From assembly GCF_900176465.1 (NCBI RefSeq), contig NZ_FWXR01000016.1, positions 48,005 to 112,004 on the forward strand: a DNA stretch of 64,000 bases. The letters are read 5' to 3'. The stretch comes from Fulvimarina manganoxydans. GTDB taxonomy: Bacteria; Pseudomonadota; Alphaproteobacteria; Rhizobiales; Rhizobiaceae. This document shows, piece by piece, positions 30,447 through 41,286 of this stretch. Under the pieces are notes generated by a model that was not told the DNA's origin, did not search any database, and saw only the letters and a program-made list of their open reading frames with translations. Numbering within the stretch: position 1 is the stretch's first letter; each line of letters starts with the position of its first letter. The position numbers and the translations under genes were made by a program.

Positions 30447-30985
30447 GTGACGAGACTCCTGCGCAGACGCGCCTGACCCATCTCGACGAAAACGGCGCCG
30501 CCGCCATGGTCGATGTGGGCGACAAGGCCGAGACCCGCCGCATCGCGGTGGCCGAAGGCTTCGTCAAAATGGCGCCGGAAACGCTCGCGCTCATCCGAGC
30601 CGGCGAAGCCAAGAAGGGCGACGTGATCGGCATCGCGCGAATCGCCGGCATCATGGGCGCCAAGCGCACCCATGAGCTGATCCCCCTCTGCCATCCGCTG
30701 CTTCTCGACAAGATAACCGTTGACGTGGAGCCGGACGACGCGATGGTCGGTCTGAAGGTCACCGCCCTCGCCCGCGTGTCGGGCAAGACCGGGGTCGAAA
30801 TGGAAGCGCTGACCGCCGTCTCGGTAGCGTGCCTGACCATCTACGACATGGCGAAGGCCGCCGATCGGGGCATGGAAATCACCGGCATCCGCCTTCTGTC
30901 GAAATCCGGTGGCCGCTCCGGCGACTGGCATGCCGAGGCTCCGGCCGTCCCCGACACGGCCGAGAGCGAGGCCCAGCCCTCATGA
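30443..30985 (+). CDS. moaC: Cyclic pyranopterin monophosphate synthase
   Basis: 180 residues with a GTG start at 30443. Conserved '[33 protein letters not shown]', '[18 protein letters not shown]' and '[27 protein letters not shown]' are diagnostic. MoaC converts the dihydropterin intermediate to cPMP in molybdenum cofactor synthesis, in the cytoplasm. It is embedded in a translationally coupled run with moeA (4-bp overlap) and the tryptophan genes. Confidence 0.96.
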   Translation: MSDETPAQTRLTHLDENGAAAMVDVGDKAETRRIAVAEGFVKMAPETLALIRAGEAKKGDVIGIARIAGIMGAKRTHELIPLCHPLLLDKITVDVEPDDAMVGLKVTALARVSGKTGVEMEALTAVSVACLTIYDMAKAADRGMEITGIRLLSKSGGRSGDWHAEAPAVPDTAESEAQPS

Positions 30986-32187
30986 GCCTGATGCCGCTCG
31001 AAGAGGCGTATCGGCGTGTGCTGGCCGGCGCCGAGCCCGTTCCGCGCACCGAGCGGGTTGGCCTAAGGCAGGCCTCCGGCCGCGTCCTTGCGGAGGCGGT
31101 GATCGCGCAACGCACCCAGCCAGGCTTCAACGCCTCCGCCATGGATGGCTATGCGATCAAGGCCGCCAATGCGGAAGCGGGATCATATCTCAATGTCATC
31201 GGCGAATCGGCTGCCGGCAAAGGCTTTTCGGGCAGGATCGAAGACAGTCAAACGGTTCGCATCTTCACCGGCGCCCCTGTGCCGGAGGGCGCCGATACCG
31301 TGCTCATCCAGGAGAATGCCGAACTCGTCGAGGCTTCGACGATCAAGGTCACCGAAGCCCCCGCCCGAGGGGCCCATATCCGTCTGGCGGGCGTCGATTT
31401 CGCGGAAGGCCAAACGCTGCTTTCCGCTGGCACCCTCCTCTCCCCGGGCTCTGTGGCGCTTGCGGCAAGCGGCGGCCACCCTGAGCTTGTCGTCCGCGCA
31501 AAGCCGAGGGTCGTGGTTCTGTCGACCGGCGACGAACTCGTTTTGCCGGGCGAGCCCGTCGGCCCTCATCAGATCGTCGCCTCCAACACCTTCGGGATCG
31601 CCGCTCTTTGCGAGGCGGCCGGGGCCGAGGTGATCGCCAATGAGCTCGCCCCTGACGACGAAGCCGCCATCGACGCGGTCTTCGACCAAGCGCTCGGAGC
31701 GAAGGCCGACATCTTTGTCACGATCGGCGGAGCCTCCGTCGGCGACCACGATCTCGTTGGAAAGGTGTTTGCCGAAAAGGGGGTCGATCTCGACTTCTGG
31801 AAGGTCGCCATGCGCCCCGGAAAGCCTTTCATGGCGGGGGCAAGGGACGGAATGCGCATTGCCGGCCTGCCCGGCAATCCAGCCTCCTCCATGGTCGCCG
31901 CAACGCTGTTTCTCGCCCCCCTCATCCGTCGTCTCGCCGGATTGGCCGACAGACCCCTCTTTGCCGATGGGTTTCTCGCAGAGGCGATGCCGGCCAACGG
32001 CAGCCGAGCCGATCTCGTCCGCTCGGTCATCCGGCCGGGACCGGACGGCCCGCTTCTGTCACCGCTTCCCCGTCAGGATTCCTCGCTCCTTTCGGTCTAT
32101 GCCGAGGCCGACGCCCTGCTTCTGCGTCCGGTTAATGCAAATCCCGCCGAAGCGGGCGAACCCTGCCGCTTTGTTCCCCTAAGCTGA
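30982..32187 (+). CDS. moeA: Molybdopterin molybdenumtransferase
   Basis: 401 residues with ATGA overlap to moaC. Motifs: '[18 protein letters not shown]', '[21 protein letters not shown]', '[26 protein letters not shown]', '[15 protein letters not shown]' and '[29 protein letters not shown]'. MoeA inserts molybdate into adenylylated molybdopterin. It ends the ppiD-trpD-trpC-moaC-moeA run; lexA follows after 94 bp with its own SOS operator. Confidence 0.96.
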   Translation: MSLMPLEEAYRRVLAGAEPVPRTERVGLRQASGRVLAEAVIAQRTQPGFNASAMDGYAIKAANAEAGSYLNVIGESAAGKGFSGRIEDSQTVRIFTGAPVPEGADTVLIQENAELVEASTIKVTEAPARGAHIRLAGVDFAEGQTLLSAGTLLSPGSVALAASGGHPELVVRAKPRVVVLSTGDELVLPGEPVGPHQIVASNTFGIAALCEAAGAEVIANELAPDDEAAIDAVFDQALGAKADIFVTIGGASVGDHDLVGKVFAEKGVDLDFWKVAMRPGKPFMAGARDGMRIAGLPGNPASSMVAATLFLAPLIRRLAGLADRPLFADGFLAEAMPANGSRADLVRSVIRPGPDGPLLSPLPRQDSSLLSVYAEADALLLRPVNANPAEAGEPCRFVPLS

Positions 32188-32228
32188 GACGTATCACGCC
32201 AGCCATGCGAATCACAGAAACACTTGCG

Positions 32229-32243
32229 GAACACAAAAGGAAC
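32229..32243 (+). promoter_or_regulatory. SOS box (LexA operator) upstream of lexA
   Basis: GAAC-ACAAAAG-GAAC, which is GTTC-N7-GTTC on the other strand, the LexA site known for alphaproteobacteria. It ends 38 bp before the lexA ATG, so LexA should repress its own gene. Confidence 0.87.
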
Positions 32244-32281
32244 ATATAGGGTCGATCCGGTTCTGTTTTGGAGGCCTTCGG

Positions 32282-33010
32282 ATGCTGACCCGCAAGCAGC
32301 ACGAGCTGTTGATGTTCATCCATTCCCGTCTGCAGGAAGCGGGCGTTCCGCCCTCCTTCGACGAGATGAAGGATGCGCTCGAGCTGAAGTCGAAATCCGG
32401 TATTCACCGGCTGATCACGGCGCTTGAAGAGCGCGGCTTCATCCGGCGCCTGCCCAATCGCGCCCGCGCCTTGGAAGTGCTGCGCTTGCCGGAGTCCATC
32501 CAGTCGCCGCGCCATGCCCCGACGCCGCCCACGACCGGCTTCAAGCCGAGCGTCATTCAGGGCTCGAAGGGCCAGCCACCAGCTGCCACGAAGGCGCCGG
32601 AGCGTGACAAGGCTCCCGCTTCGGACACGATCAGCGTTCCGGTCATGGGCCGTATCGCGGCGGGTGTTCCGATCTCGGCCATCCAGCACAACACCCATTC
32701 GGTCGCGGTCCCGCCCGACATGATCACCGGCGGCGAACATTACGCGCTGGAGGTGAAAGGCGATTCGATGATCGAGGCCGGGATCCTCGATGGCGACACG
32801 GTGATTATCCGGCGCACTGAGACGGCGACGGCAGGCGAGATCGTCGTGGCGCTCGTCGACGACGAGGAAGCAACGCTGAAGCGCTTTCGCCGGCGCGGCG
32901 ATACGATCGCCCTCGAAGCGGCCAACCCAGCCTATGAGACGCGCATCTTCCACACCGACCGCGTCCGTGTTCAGGGTCGCCTCGTGGGACTGATCCGTCG
33001 CTATCACTGA
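32282..33010 (+). CDS. lexA: LexA repressor
   Basis: 242 residues. The N-terminal winged helix begins '[44 protein letters not shown]'. The autocleavage site is Ala127-Gly128 (GRIAAGVP), with the catalytic Ser162 (KGDSMIEAG) and Lys200 (EATLKRF). A roughly 40-residue Pro/Lys-rich linker separates the two domains. It represses SOS genes until RecA filaments trigger self-cleavage. The final 7 bp overlap the end of comEC on the opposite strand. Confidence 0.97.
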   Translation: MLTRKQHELLMFIHSRLQEAGVPPSFDEMKDALELKSKSGIHRLITALEERGFIRRLPNRARALEVLRLPESIQSPRHAPTPPTTGFKPSVIQGSKGQPPAATKAPERDKAPASDTISVPVMGRIAAGVPISAIQHNTHSVAVPPDMITGGEHYALEVKGDSMIEAGILDGDTVIIRRTETATAGEIVVALVDDEEATLKRFRRRGDTIALEAANPAYETRIFHTDRVRVQGRLVGLIRRYH

Positions 33011-35286
33011 GGCTGCCCGCTCGCCTGACCATTGCCGTCATCGGCGGTGGCGCCGTTGGCGGAATTCTCGCCAGTGGGCTTTCGCCAGAATTCCGGCCAG
33101 GGCGCGAGCCGATGAGCGTTCCAGGCCTGCGGTCTTTCGGGGATGGAGCGGCGCACCGTGATGGCGCCGCCCGGCATATCTCGGCCGATCGCAAGCGAGC
33201 CGGTCTGTCGGAGCGTCCTGAGTGTCACAAGAACCGCGCCAGAGCGGCATTGTCTCGTGCGTGCCGCTCGCGCGACAAAGGCGATGTCGGCCGTATCGCA
33301 GGCTTCGCCCAAAAGCCGATAGTCCCTCGCAAAAGCGATGCGTATGCCACTCGATGTTTGAAAGTGGCACAGGCGGGTCTCGCAATCGTTGAGGCCGGGG
33401 ATCGTCCCGGCTGGCGCAGTGGCGCCTTCGCCTTCGGCGGTTTCGGAGATCGCCGGCGCGTAAATGCGGCTCCATTCTTCGGCGACGAAGCGCGAGGGGC
33501 GTTCGCGGCCGTAGTGCAGCCCATCGGCCGAGAGAAGCGCGAAATCGCGCCCATCCTCATAAATGACGAGTTCGGGATCCGGGCGCCGATCGGGAGCGAG
33601 CAGGAGCCCGAGAACCAGGATCGGAAGCGAGGCCCATCGCAGCCGACTGGCCGAAAGACAAAGGATCAGGAGGCCGGCGGTCAAGACCACGAGCCCAGAA
33701 GGTGTCATCAGCCCCACCGCCTGATCCGGAAAGCGCGCATTCAGGAAGGAAGCGATCGAGAGGACGAAATCGAGCCCCAGCCCCATCAGCCAGAAGACAG
33801 GACCATCGAGGCCGAACGGCATCAAAAACACCCCGATCAGCGCGGCCGGCATGATCCAGAGGCCGAAGACCGGCATGGTCAAGAGATTGGCGAGAAGCCC
33901 GAAGGGCGCCAGCCGCTGGAAATGATAGGCGGAATAAGGCGCTGTCGCGAGGCCCGCGACCAGCGCGGTGACGAGGGTCGCGCCCAGGACCAAGCCGACA
34001 CGCCTCATCAGCCGCCCGATCGGCCCACGGGACTGGTTCTCGGTTTCGCGATGAAAGAGCGGCGACAAACCGACAAGGGCGAGGGTTGCGGCAAAGCTCA
34101 TCTGGAAGCTCGGCGTCAAGACCGCATGGGGCGTGACCAGGAGGATGGCGAGCGCCGCGAGCGATAGATTGCGCAAGGTGATCGCCTGTCGATCGAACAG
34201 GACGGCGACGAGCATGATCAGGATCATCACATAGGCCCGTTCCGTCGCAACCGACGCGCCGGATAGGATGAGATAGAAGGTCGAAACCGCCAGCGCCACG
34301 AGGGCTGCAAGCTTCTTGACCGGCAGGACCAGGCTGAGACCTCCGAGCAGCACGAGTCCTTTTCGGATCAAGAGCATCGCCGTGCCGGCGACGAGGGCCA
34401 TGTGCAGCCCGGAGATCGCCAGCACATGGGCAAGGCCGGTGCCGCGAAGCGAGTCTTCGACCTCTGGGCCGATGCCGGCCCGCTCCCCGGTCACGAGGGC
34501 AGCCGCCACAGCCCCCGACTCGCCCCCGATGACCTCGACGATCCGCCGCGTCACGACCCCGCGCAACGCGGCGATGAACCGGCTGATGGCATCCCTGCCG
34601 GACAAGGCGTCAGGCTCGGCCGCATCGGCAGGCGGCGGATCGGGACCACCGAGCCCGTAGCCATAGGCGCCGAGACCTTCGAAATAGGGCCGATAGGCGA
34701 AGTCGTGCCCATCCGGGCGAACAGGCCCGGAGGGTGGCCCGAGCCGGACAAGGCCCCGATAGATTTCGCCCGGTCGAAGCGGCTGATGTCTGGCGGATAC
34801 GACGATCCGAACGATCTGCGGTGGCCGTGAGAGAACAGGTCGTTCGGTCGAAAGAAGCTTGAGATAGTATCGGGCTCGGCCCCGCTCATCCGTTTCGTGC
34901 GACAAAACGCGCGCCGTGATCCGCACGGTTGCATCGCCGGAGAGAATGATCGTCCGCGTCGTGGCGAGTTCGATCTGACCGGCGAGACAGCCGAATGCGA
35001 CCGCCAGGAGGAAGAGGCTTGGCGCCCCGCTCGCGCCAAAGGCGCGCGCTCGCCTGTTCAGGAAAGCGGAAAGGACGAGGAGCGCTCCCCAAAGGCTCCA
35101 ATGGATGTCGACCCCTGCACCAAAGACCAGGATCGCGCCGGTCCCAATGCCGACCGGCAAGAGGTGGAAGAGGCGCCGGCGGTCGATTTCCAGACGCCAT
35201 TCACCGGCCAGCCAGTCGGCGATCTCCGCGCGGTCAGGGACGCGAAGTGTGAGAGCTTTCCTGTCCGTGGGGGAGATCCAATCCAT
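33004..35286 (-). CDS. ComEC/Rec2 family membrane protein
   Basis: 760 residues, about ten membrane helices. An N-terminal soluble segment with an OB-like DUF4131 region precedes the competence domain: '[30 protein letters not shown]', '[33 protein letters not shown]', '[20 protein letters not shown]' and '[23 protein letters not shown]'. ComEC forms the inner-membrane channel for DNA uptake. The C-terminal metallo-beta-lactamase domain of full-length Gram-positive ComEC is absent: the tail has no HxHxDH. Convergent with and 7 bp overlapping lexA; divergent from gltX. Confidence 0.9.
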   Translation of the reverse strand: MDWISPTDRKALTLRVPDRAEIADWLAGEWRLEIDRRRLFHLLPVGIGTGAILVFGAGVDIHWSLWGALLVLSAFLNRRARAFGASGAPSLFLLAVAFGCLAGQIELATTRTIILSGDATVRITARVLSHETDERGRARYYLKLLSTERPVLSRPPQIVRIVVSARHQPLRPGEIYRGLVRLGPPSGPVRPDGHDFAYRPYFEGLGAYGYGLGGPDPPPADAAEPDALSGRDAISRFIAALRGVVTRRIVEVIGGESGAVAAALVTGERAGIGPEVEDSLRGTGLAHVLAISGLHMALVAGTAMLLIRKGLVLLGGLSLVLPVKKLAALVALAVSTFYLILSGASVATERAYVMILIMLVAVLFDRQAITLRNLSLAALAILLVTPHAVLTPSFQMSFAATLALVGLSPLFHRETENQSRGPIGRLMRRVGLVLGATLVTALVAGLATAPYSAYHFQRLAPFGLLANLLTMPVFGLWIMPAALIGVFLMPFGLDGPVFWLMGLGLDFVLSIASFLNARFPDQAVGLMTPSGLVVLTAGLLILCLSASRLRWASLPILVLGLLLAPDRRPDPELVIYEDGRDFALLSADGLHYGRERPSRFVAEEWSRIYAPAISETAEGEGATAPAGTIPGLNDCETRLCHFQTSSGIRIAFARDYRLLGEACDTADIAFVARAARTRQCRSGAVLVTLRTLRQTGSLAIGRDMPGGAITVRRSIPERPQAWNAHRLAPWPEFWRKPTGENSANGATADDGNGQASGQPQ

Positions 35287-35452
35287 CGGCCTCTTCCGGG
35301 CATCCCACTCCAGCTAGACGCGCGTCGTTCGGCACTCGGTCACCGGGCGAGCCACGATCGGTTGTCTCGCTGGGCGCCTATGCTACACACCGGCACCGAA
35401 ATTGCGATGGGTCGCGTGTAGTCCTGAGACCCACAGTCGAACGGAGATGTCC

Positions 35453-36874
35453 ATGACGGATGGTGTCGTCACGCGCTTTGCGCCCTCGCCCACCGGCTAT
35501 CTGCATATCGGCGGCGCCCGCACCGCCCTTTTCAATTGGCTTTATGCCCGGGCCAAGTCCGGCAAGATGCTTCTGCGCATCGAAGACACCGACCGCGAGC
35601 GCTCGACTGAACCCGCGGTGACGGCGATCATCGAGGGTCTGAAGTGGCTCGGGCTCGAAGCCGACGAGCCCTGGGTCTCCCAATATGAGCGCGCGCCGCG
35701 CCATCGCGAGATCGCCGAAGAGCTTCTGGCCAAGGGCCAAGCCTATCGCTGCTATGCAACCCAGGCCGAGCTCGAAGAGATGCGCGAGAGAGCGCGCGCC
35801 GAAAAGCGTCCGCCCCGCTATGACGGGCGCTGGCGCGACCGCGATCCGTCCGAGGCCCCGGCCGGTGTCGATCCCGTCATCCGTCTGAAGGCGCCGCTCG
35901 ATGGCGAGACGCTGGTCCACGATCAGGTCCAGGGCGATATTCGCTTCCCCAACAAGGATCTCGACGATTTCGTCCTGCTGCGCTCAGACGGCAATCCGAC
36001 CTATATGCTCGCCGTCGTCGTCGACGATCACGACATGGGCGTCACCCATATCGTGCGCGGCGACGACCATCTGACCAATGCCGCCCGCCAGACCCTCATC
36101 TACAAGGCGATGGGCTGGGACGTGCCGGTGATGGCCCACATCCCCCTCATCCACGGGCCCGATGGCGCGAAGCTCTCCAAACGCCATGGCGCGCTGGGCG
36201 TCGAGGCCTATCGCGCCATGGGCTACCTGCCAGTGGCCCTGCGAAATTACCTGGTGCGACTCGGCTGGGCTCATGGAGACGAGGAAATTATCTCGACCGA
36301 AAAGATGGTCGAATGGTTCGACCTGCCGCAAATCAACAAGGGCGCGGCGCGATTCGATTTCCAGAAGCTCGAAGCGCTGAACGGCTGGTGGATCCGCCAT
36401 ACGGACGACCAGGACCTCGTCGATATGCTGATGGCCGAGCGTGACCATCTGCCGAATGGCGAGATCCTGAAGCGCCGGAGCGACGAGGAAACGCGCGAAA
36501 AGCTTCTGGCCGCCATGGCCGGGCTGAAGGAGCGGGCGAAGACGCTGGTCGAGTTGACCGACAGCGCGACCTATCTCTTTGCCGACCGGCCGCTGGCCCT
36601 AGAGGACAAGGCGGCGAACGCGCTTGCCGATGGCGGACGCGAGACGATCTCGGGCCTCCTGCCGAAGCTCGAAGCCGTCGAGACCTGGGACGCCGCCTCG
36701 CTGGAAGCGGCGGTTCGTGCCCATGCCGAAGAGACCGGCCTGAAGCTCGGCAAATTGGCGCAGCCGCTCAGAGCCGCCGCGACCGGCCGCAGCGTGTCGC
36801 CGGGCGTCTTCGACGTTCTCGCGGTTCTGGGCCGGGAGGAAGCGCTGGCTCGGCTGAAGGATCAGGCCGCTTAA
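35453..36874 (+). CDS. gltX: Glutamyl-tRNA synthetase
   Basis: 473 residues from ATG 35453, 7 bases after GGAG; upstream in-frame ATGs are less well placed. Class I HIGH motif as '[18 protein letters not shown]' and KMSKS-type loop '[17 protein letters not shown]', plus '[13 protein letters not shown]' and '[15 protein letters not shown]'. Charges tRNA-Glu (and possibly tRNA-Gln for transamidation). The C-terminal anticodon-binding helices end '[20 protein letters not shown]'. The gene is followed by gltA. Confidence 0.96.
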   Translation: MTDGVVTRFAPSPTGYLHIGGARTALFNWLYARAKSGKMLLRIEDTDRERSTEPAVTAIIEGLKWLGLEADEPWVSQYERAPRHREIAEELLAKGQAYRCYATQAELEEMRERARAEKRPPRYDGRWRDRDPSEAPAGVDPVIRLKAPLDGETLVHDQVQGDIRFPNKDLDDFVLLRSDGNPTYMLAVVVDDHDMGVTHIVRGDDHLTNAARQTLIYKAMGWDVPVMAHIPLIHGPDGAKLSKRHGALGVEAYRAMGYLPVALRNYLVRLGWAHGDEEIISTEKMVEWFDLPQINKGAARFDFQKLEALNGWWIRHTDDQDLVDMLMAERDHLPNGEILKRRSDEETREKLLAAMAGLKERAKTLVELTDSATYLFADRPLALEDKAANALADGGRETISGLLPKLEAVETWDAASLEAAVRAHAEETGLKLGKLAQPLRAAATGRSVSPGVFDVLAVLGREEALARLKDQAA

Positions 36875-37153
36875 AGCCGTATGACTGGCGGCGGGGCCCT
36901 TAACTCCGCCGCCCCGCACACCCGAACGTCCGGTTCTTTGAAGGCCTTTGGCGGGGAGGCGCTGAGGACCGTTCCAGCCCAAAGCTCACCTTGCGGGACC
37001 CCGGCACGACCATCGGCCTATTGCCGGCCGGCCTCGCCGCAGTGCAAATGACCCCGCTTGTCCACCATGGTGGGATGCAGTACGCAGAGCCATGAGACAA
37101 CCTTGTGCGCCGCAAAAGGTCCGCCTTTTCGGCTTGGAACGAAGGGGAAACGC

Positions 37154-38446
37154 ATGACAGAACAGTCGGCGAAGTTCACACTCGGATCGGATAGCTCCGA
37201 TATGGCGGTGATGAGCGGCACGATCGGCCCGGACGTCGTCGATGTGACGTCGCTCTATAAGAACACCGGCCTCTTCACCTTCGACCCAGGCTTTTCCTCC
37301 ACCGCCTCCTGCGAATCGAAGATCACTTATATCGACGGCGACGAGGGCATCCTTCTCCATCGCGGCTATTCGATCGATGAACTGGCCGAGAAGGGCGACT
37401 ATCTGGAGACCTGCTATCTCCTCCTTTACGGCGAACTGCCGACGGCCCGGGAAAAGCAGGATTTCGTCTATCGCGTCACGCGCCACACCATGGTGCATGA
37501 GCAGATGAACCGGTTCTTCACCGGCTTCCGCCGCGACGCCCATCCGATGGCGGTCATGGTGGGCTGCGTCGGCGCGCTCTCGGCCTTCTATCACGACTCG
37601 ACCGACATCGCCGATCCGCATCAGCGCATGGTCGCCTCGCTGCGCATGATCGCCAAGATGCCGACGATCGCGGCGATGGCCTATAAATACCATATCGGCC
37701 AGCCCTTCGTTTATCCGCGCAACGACCTCGCTTATGCGGAAAACTTCCTGCATATGTGCTTTGCGGTGCCTTGCGAGCCCTATCGGATCAATCCGGTTCT
37801 GGCCAAGGCGATGGACCGGATCTTCACGCTCCACGCCGATCACGAGCAGAACGCCTCGACCTCGACCGTGCGTCTCGCCGGCTCCTCGGGCGCCAATCCC
37901 TTCGCCTGTATCGCGGCCGGCATCGCCTGCCTCTGGGGCCCGGCCCATGGCGGCGCCAACGAGGCGGCGCTCAACATGCTGATGGAGATCGGCACGAAGG
38001 ATCGGATTCCCGAATTCATCGGCCGCGCCAAGGACAAGAACGATCCCTTCCGCCTCATGGGCTTCGGCCACCGGGTCTATAAGAACTACGATCCGCGCGC
38101 CAAGATCATGCAGCAGACCTGCCACGAGGTTCTGGACGAGCTCGGTATCAAGGACGACCCGCTTCTCGAAGTGGCGATGGAGCTGGAGCGCATCGCGCTC
38201 ACCGATCCGTATTTCGTCGAGAAGAAGCTCTATCCCAATGTCGACTTCTATTCCGGCATCACGCTGAAGGCGCTCGGCTTCCCGACCACGATGTTCACCG
38301 TGCTCTTCGCTGTCGCCCGCACCGTCGGCTGGATCGCCCAGTGGAAGGAGATGATCGAGGATCCGAAGCAGCGCATCGGCCGTCCCCGCCAGCTCTATAC
38401 CGGCGCGCCTCAGCGCGGCTATCTGCCGGTCGACGAGCGCAGCTGA
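37154..38446 (+). CDS. gltA: Citrate synthase (type II, hexameric family)
   Basis: 430 residues from ATG 37154 (AAGGGGA upstream). The region has '[23 protein letters not shown]', '[19 protein letters not shown]', '[48 protein letters not shown]' (catalytic His pairs) and '[18 protein letters not shown]' with the catalytic Asp nearby. Condenses oxaloacetate and acetyl-CoA. A 12-bp perfect palindrome CCACCATGGTGG lies at 37062-37073 before the gene, and a strong terminator follows at 38503-38534. Confidence 0.97.
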   Translation: MTEQSAKFTLGSDSSDMAVMSGTIGPDVVDVTSLYKNTGLFTFDPGFSSTASCESKITYIDGDEGILLHRGYSIDELAEKGDYLETCYLLLYGELPTAREKQDFVYRVTRHTMVHEQMNRFFTGFRRDAHPMAVMVGCVGALSAFYHDSTDIADPHQRMVASLRMIAKMPTIAAMAYKYHIGQPFVYPRNDLAYAENFLHMCFAVPCEPYRINPVLAKAMDRIFTLHADHEQNASTSTVRLAGSSGANPFACIAAGIACLWGPAHGGANEAALNMLMEIGTKDRIPEFIGRAKDKNDPFRLMGFGHRVYKNYDPRAKIMQQTCHEVLDELGIKDDPLLEVAMELERIALTDPYFVEKKLYPNVDFYSGITLKALGFPTTMFTVLFAVARTVGWIAQWKEMIEDPKQRIGRPRQLYTGAPQRGYLPVDERS

Positions 38447-38502
38447 TCTCAAATGGCGCCATCCCTCTTGCGGATGCTCGCGCCTCACGAACAGACGAGA
38501 CC

Positions 38503-38534
38503 AATGCCCCCGATCCTGTCGGGGGCATTTTTTA
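38503..38534 (+). terminator. Rho-independent terminator after gltA
   Basis: AATGCCCCCGA pairs with TCGGGGGCATT around TCCTG, followed by a T-run. The 11-bp stem is clean and sits 57 bp after the stop. Confidence 0.92.
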
Positions 38535-38877
38535 TAGTGCGGCGCTTTTTGGATGGATCGCCCAAATGCTTCGCCGCACGCTTTGTGACTGGCTTGAGGT
38601 GCGCACCGCACGCCATAAGAGCACTTGAGCCAGATCAGCAATCCGTTGCGCAAAGCCATCCCTTTTAAGCCGCCCTGCTTACCAAGTTAGCACTACAAAG
38701 CAGCGCTGATCATTTTATGTGCGGAATCGGCTGTCGAGCTTGATGACCGCCGAACCGCGAGCTTTATCCTGCGCTGCGATCAGGGCTCGACATTGGCCCA
38801 GGGACCGCCTCGGCACGGCTGACGTCCAAAGCGTTGGGCGGCCGCTAACAATGACGGGTGGTGTGGCCTGCCCCATC
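38535..38877 (+). promoter_or_regulatory. Candidate enhancer (UAS) region with repeated GTGCGG/CCGCAC motifs
   Basis: 343 bp without an ORF between the gltA terminator and the sigma-54 promoter. GTGCGG or its complement occurs four times: 38537-38542 (within GTGCGGCG, paired with CGCCGCAC at 38572-38579), 38574-38579, 38606-38611 (in the 13-bp GTGCG-CAC-CGCAC) and 38719-38724. These positions, about 185 to 370 bp before the predicted +1, suit binding of a bacterial enhancer-binding protein. Confidence 0.5.
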
Positions 38878-38893
38878 TGGCATGCGCCTTGCA
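38878..38893 (+). promoter_or_regulatory. Sigma-54 (RpoN) promoter of the polyamine-type ABC operon
   Basis: TGGCATGCGCCTTGCA matches the -24/-12 consensus TGGCAYG-N4-TTGCW at all defined positions, with GG at 38879-38880 and GC at 38891-38892, the required 10-bp gap. Transcription would start near 38904, so translation must begin downstream, at GTG 38911 or better TTG 38943. Confidence 0.72.
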
Positions 38894-38942
38894 AATCACC
38901 TCGACAAATGCCGTGAACCACGCATCCGTCGAGGACTTCCGC

Positions 38943-39941
38943 TTGCAATCGCTTGCCGCCGACCTGGAACTGGCCGCCGTCACCAAGGCCTATGGTGATA
39001 CGACCGCCGTCGACCGAGTTTCTCTCAAGATCCCTGCCGGCACCTATTGCTGCCTTTTGGGGCCGTCGGGCTGCGGCAAATCCTCAACCTTGCGCATGAT
39101 CGCCGGCCATGAATTCATCTCCGATGGCGACGTCATGATCGGCAATACGATCGTCAACGATCTGCCGCCGGCCAAACGCGGCACGGCGATGATGTTTCAG
39201 AACTATGCACTCTTTCCCCATCTGTCGGTGCGCGAGAATGTCGCCTTCTCCTTGAAGATGGCCGGCACGCCGAAGGCCGAGCGCCTGTCGCGGGCCGAAG
39301 AGATGCTCTCGCTGGTCGATATGGGCCGTTATGGCGACCGCTTGCCGGCCCAATTGTCCGGTGGTCAGCAGCAGCGCGTGGCGCTCGCCCGCGCGCTCGT
39401 CACCAATCCGACGGTGCTTCTTCTCGACGAGCCGCTTTCGGCGCTCGATCCGTTCCTGCGCATCCGCATGCGCGCCGAGCTGAAACGGTATCAGCGGGAC
39501 TTCGGCATCTCCTTCATCCACGTCACCCACAGCCAGGAAGAGGCGATGGCGCTTGCCGACATGGTGGTGGTGATGAATGACGGGCGGATCGAACAGGTCG
39601 GCTCGCCGCGCGAGATCTTCAACCAGCCGAAGACCCGCTTCGTCGCCCAGTTCATGGGCGGCCATAATGTGGTCTCCGATGCGGGGCGGGCTTATGCGGT
39701 GCGGGCCGATAAGGTGCGTCTTCTCGGCACGGTCTCGTCTGACGAGACGAGCAGCCAGCGGGCCACCGTCACCGATGTCGAATATCAGGGCATGACCGTT
39801 CACGTCGCCATGCGCCGCTCGGACGGCACGGACCTTCTCGCAACCCTTGCAGAACACGAATTCGACCGGGCGCCCGTCTCGGTCGGAGACGAGGTTCAGG
39901 TGGGCTGGCACGCCAGCGACCGCCACGAACTCGCCGCCTGA
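38943..39941 (+). CDS. ABC transporter ATP-binding protein (PotA-like)
   Basis: 332 residues from TTG 38943, chosen because GAGG at 38931 lies 8 bases upstream and because the sigma-54 promoter excludes starts near 38889; GTG 38911 is the alternative. Walker A GPSGCGKSS (residues 40-48), Q-loop 'MFQNYALFPHLSV', signature LSGGQQQRVALARAL, Walker B VLLLDEPLSALD and switch 'HVTHSQEEAMALADM'. A C-terminal TOBE-like domain follows (about residues 250-330). PotA/UgpC family. It heads a four-gene importer operon with binding protein and two permeases. Confidence 0.9.
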   Translation: MQSLAADLELAAVTKAYGDTTAVDRVSLKIPAGTYCCLLGPSGCGKSSTLRMIAGHEFISDGDVMIGNTIVNDLPPAKRGTAMMFQNYALFPHLSVRENVAFSLKMAGTPKAERLSRAEEMLSLVDMGRYGDRLPAQLSGGQQQRVALARALVTNPTVLLLDEPLSALDPFLRIRMRAELKRYQRDFGISFIHVTHSQEEAMALADMVVVMNDGRIEQVGSPREIFNQPKTRFVAQFMGGHNVVSDAGRAYAVRADKVRLLGTVSSDETSSQRATVTDVEYQGMTVHVAMRRSDGTDLLATLAEHEFDRAPVSVGDEVQVGWHASDRHELAA

Positions 39942-39995
39942 GCCGCGGCGACGCGGCCCTCGCATGTCTTTTCCCAAAACAGATCATAGGGACGG

Positions 39996-41282
39996 ATGAT
40001 GACCGACACGACCAATCAGCGCTTCTCGCGCCGCACGCTTTTGAAGGGCTCGGCCGCCCTCGCGGGCGTCGCCGCTGCCGGCAAGCTCTCCACATTCCCC
40101 ACCCCGGCCTTGGCTCAGGAGCCCGTGACCCTGCGCTATCTGTCGACGGCGGTGAACCAGTCTCCCGCCATCGCCGCCAAGGCCGGTGAGGATCTCGGCA
40201 TCAATATCGAGTATATCGCGGTGACGACGGACGACGTCGCCAAGCGCGTCATCACCCAGCCGAATTCCTTCGATCTCGTCGACACCGAATATTTCGCCCT
40301 GCCGAAGCTTCTGCCCTCCGGCAACATCATGGGTCTCGACGCCTCCAAGATCAAACTGGCCGACAAGATCGCCTCGGTCATCCGCAACGGCACAGTGGAC
40401 GGCAAGAAGGTCGGCCTCGACGGAACCGCGCCGGCCGAAGTGCTCTACCTCCCATCCGAACAGGCGACGGAATTCGCCGGGGAGGAAACCGGGTTCCTCA
40501 CGCTGATCCCGACCACATACAATGCCGATACGCTCGGCATCCGTCCCGATCTCATCGACGGGCCGGTGGATAGCTGGGCCGCGCTTCTCGACCCGAAGTT
40601 CAAGGGCAAGGCCGCCATCTTGAACATTCCTTCGATCGGCATCATGGACGCGGCGATGGCGATCGAAGCGCGCGGCGACATGACCTATGGCGACAAGGGC
40701 AACATGACGCGCGAGGAGATCGACGCGACCATCGCCGCCCTCATCGAGGCCAAGCGTGCCGGCCAGTTCCGTGCCTTCTGGACCGACTTCAACGAGAGCG
40801 TCAATCTGATGGCCTCGGGCGAGGTCGTCATTCAGTCCATGTGGTCGCCGGCGGTCACCGCGGTGCGCACCCAAGGCATCCCTTGCAAGTATCAGCCCTT
40901 GAAGGAAGGCTATCGCGCCTGGGCGTCCGGTTTCGGCCTGCCCGTCGCCATCGCCGATCGCGAAAAGGATGCCGCCTACGAGTTCATCAACTGGTTCCTG
41001 TCGGGCTGGGCCGGCGCCCATCTCTCGCGTCAGGGCTACTACCCGGCTGTCTTGGAAACCACCAAGGAAGAGCTCGAGCCATACGAATGGGCTTACTGGT
41101 ACGAAGGCCAGCCGGCGGAACAGGACATCAAGTCCCCCGACGGAAAGGTTCTGGAAAAGGCCGGCGCAACGCGCGACGGCGGCTCCTATGACGAGCGCAT
41201 GGGCAGCGTCGCCTGCTGGAACGCCGTCATGGACGAGAACATCTACATGATCCGCAAATGGAACGAGTTCATTGCAGCCTGA
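39996..41282 (+). CDS. PotD/PotF-type periplasmic binding protein with Tat signal
   Basis: 428 residues. The N-terminus '[21 protein letters not shown]' is a twin-arginine signal peptide, so the protein is exported folded. The mature part resembles extracellular solute-binding family 1 proteins (COG0687): 'FDLVDTEYFALPKLLPSGNIMGLD', 'FRAFWTDFNESVNLMASGEVVIQSMWSPAV', 'GYRAWASGFGLPVAIADREKDAAYEFINWFLSGWAG'. Ligand unclear: polyamines are most likely by family, but some relatives take other cationic or amine compounds. Two Cys are present, unusual for a Tat route but compatible. Followed by two permease genes. Confidence 0.87.
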   Translation: MMTDTTNQRFSRRTLLKGSAALAGVAAAGKLSTFPTPALAQEPVTLRYLSTAVNQSPAIAAKAGEDLGINIEYIAVTTDDVAKRVITQPNSFDLVDTEYFALPKLLPSGNIMGLDASKIKLADKIASVIRNGTVDGKKVGLDGTAPAEVLYLPSEQATEFAGEETGFLTLIPTTYNADTLGIRPDLIDGPVDSWAALLDPKFKGKAAILNIPSIGIMDAAMAIEARGDMTYGDKGNMTREEIDATIAALIEAKRAGQFRAFWTDFNESVNLMASGEVVIQSMWSPAVTAVRTQGIPCKYQPLKEGYRAWASGFGLPVAIADREKDAAYEFINWFLSGWAGAHLSRQGYYPAVLETTKEELEPYEWAYWYEGQPAEQDIKSPDGKVLEKAGATRDGGSYDERMGSVACWNAVMDENIYMIRKWNEFIAA

Positions 41283-41286
41283 CGCG

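Noticed and set aside
36986..38659. Long antisense frame opposite gltA
   Set aside because: It is a shadow of a strongly supported citrate synthase gene; similar antisense frames occur opposite GAPDH, xoxF and lexA.
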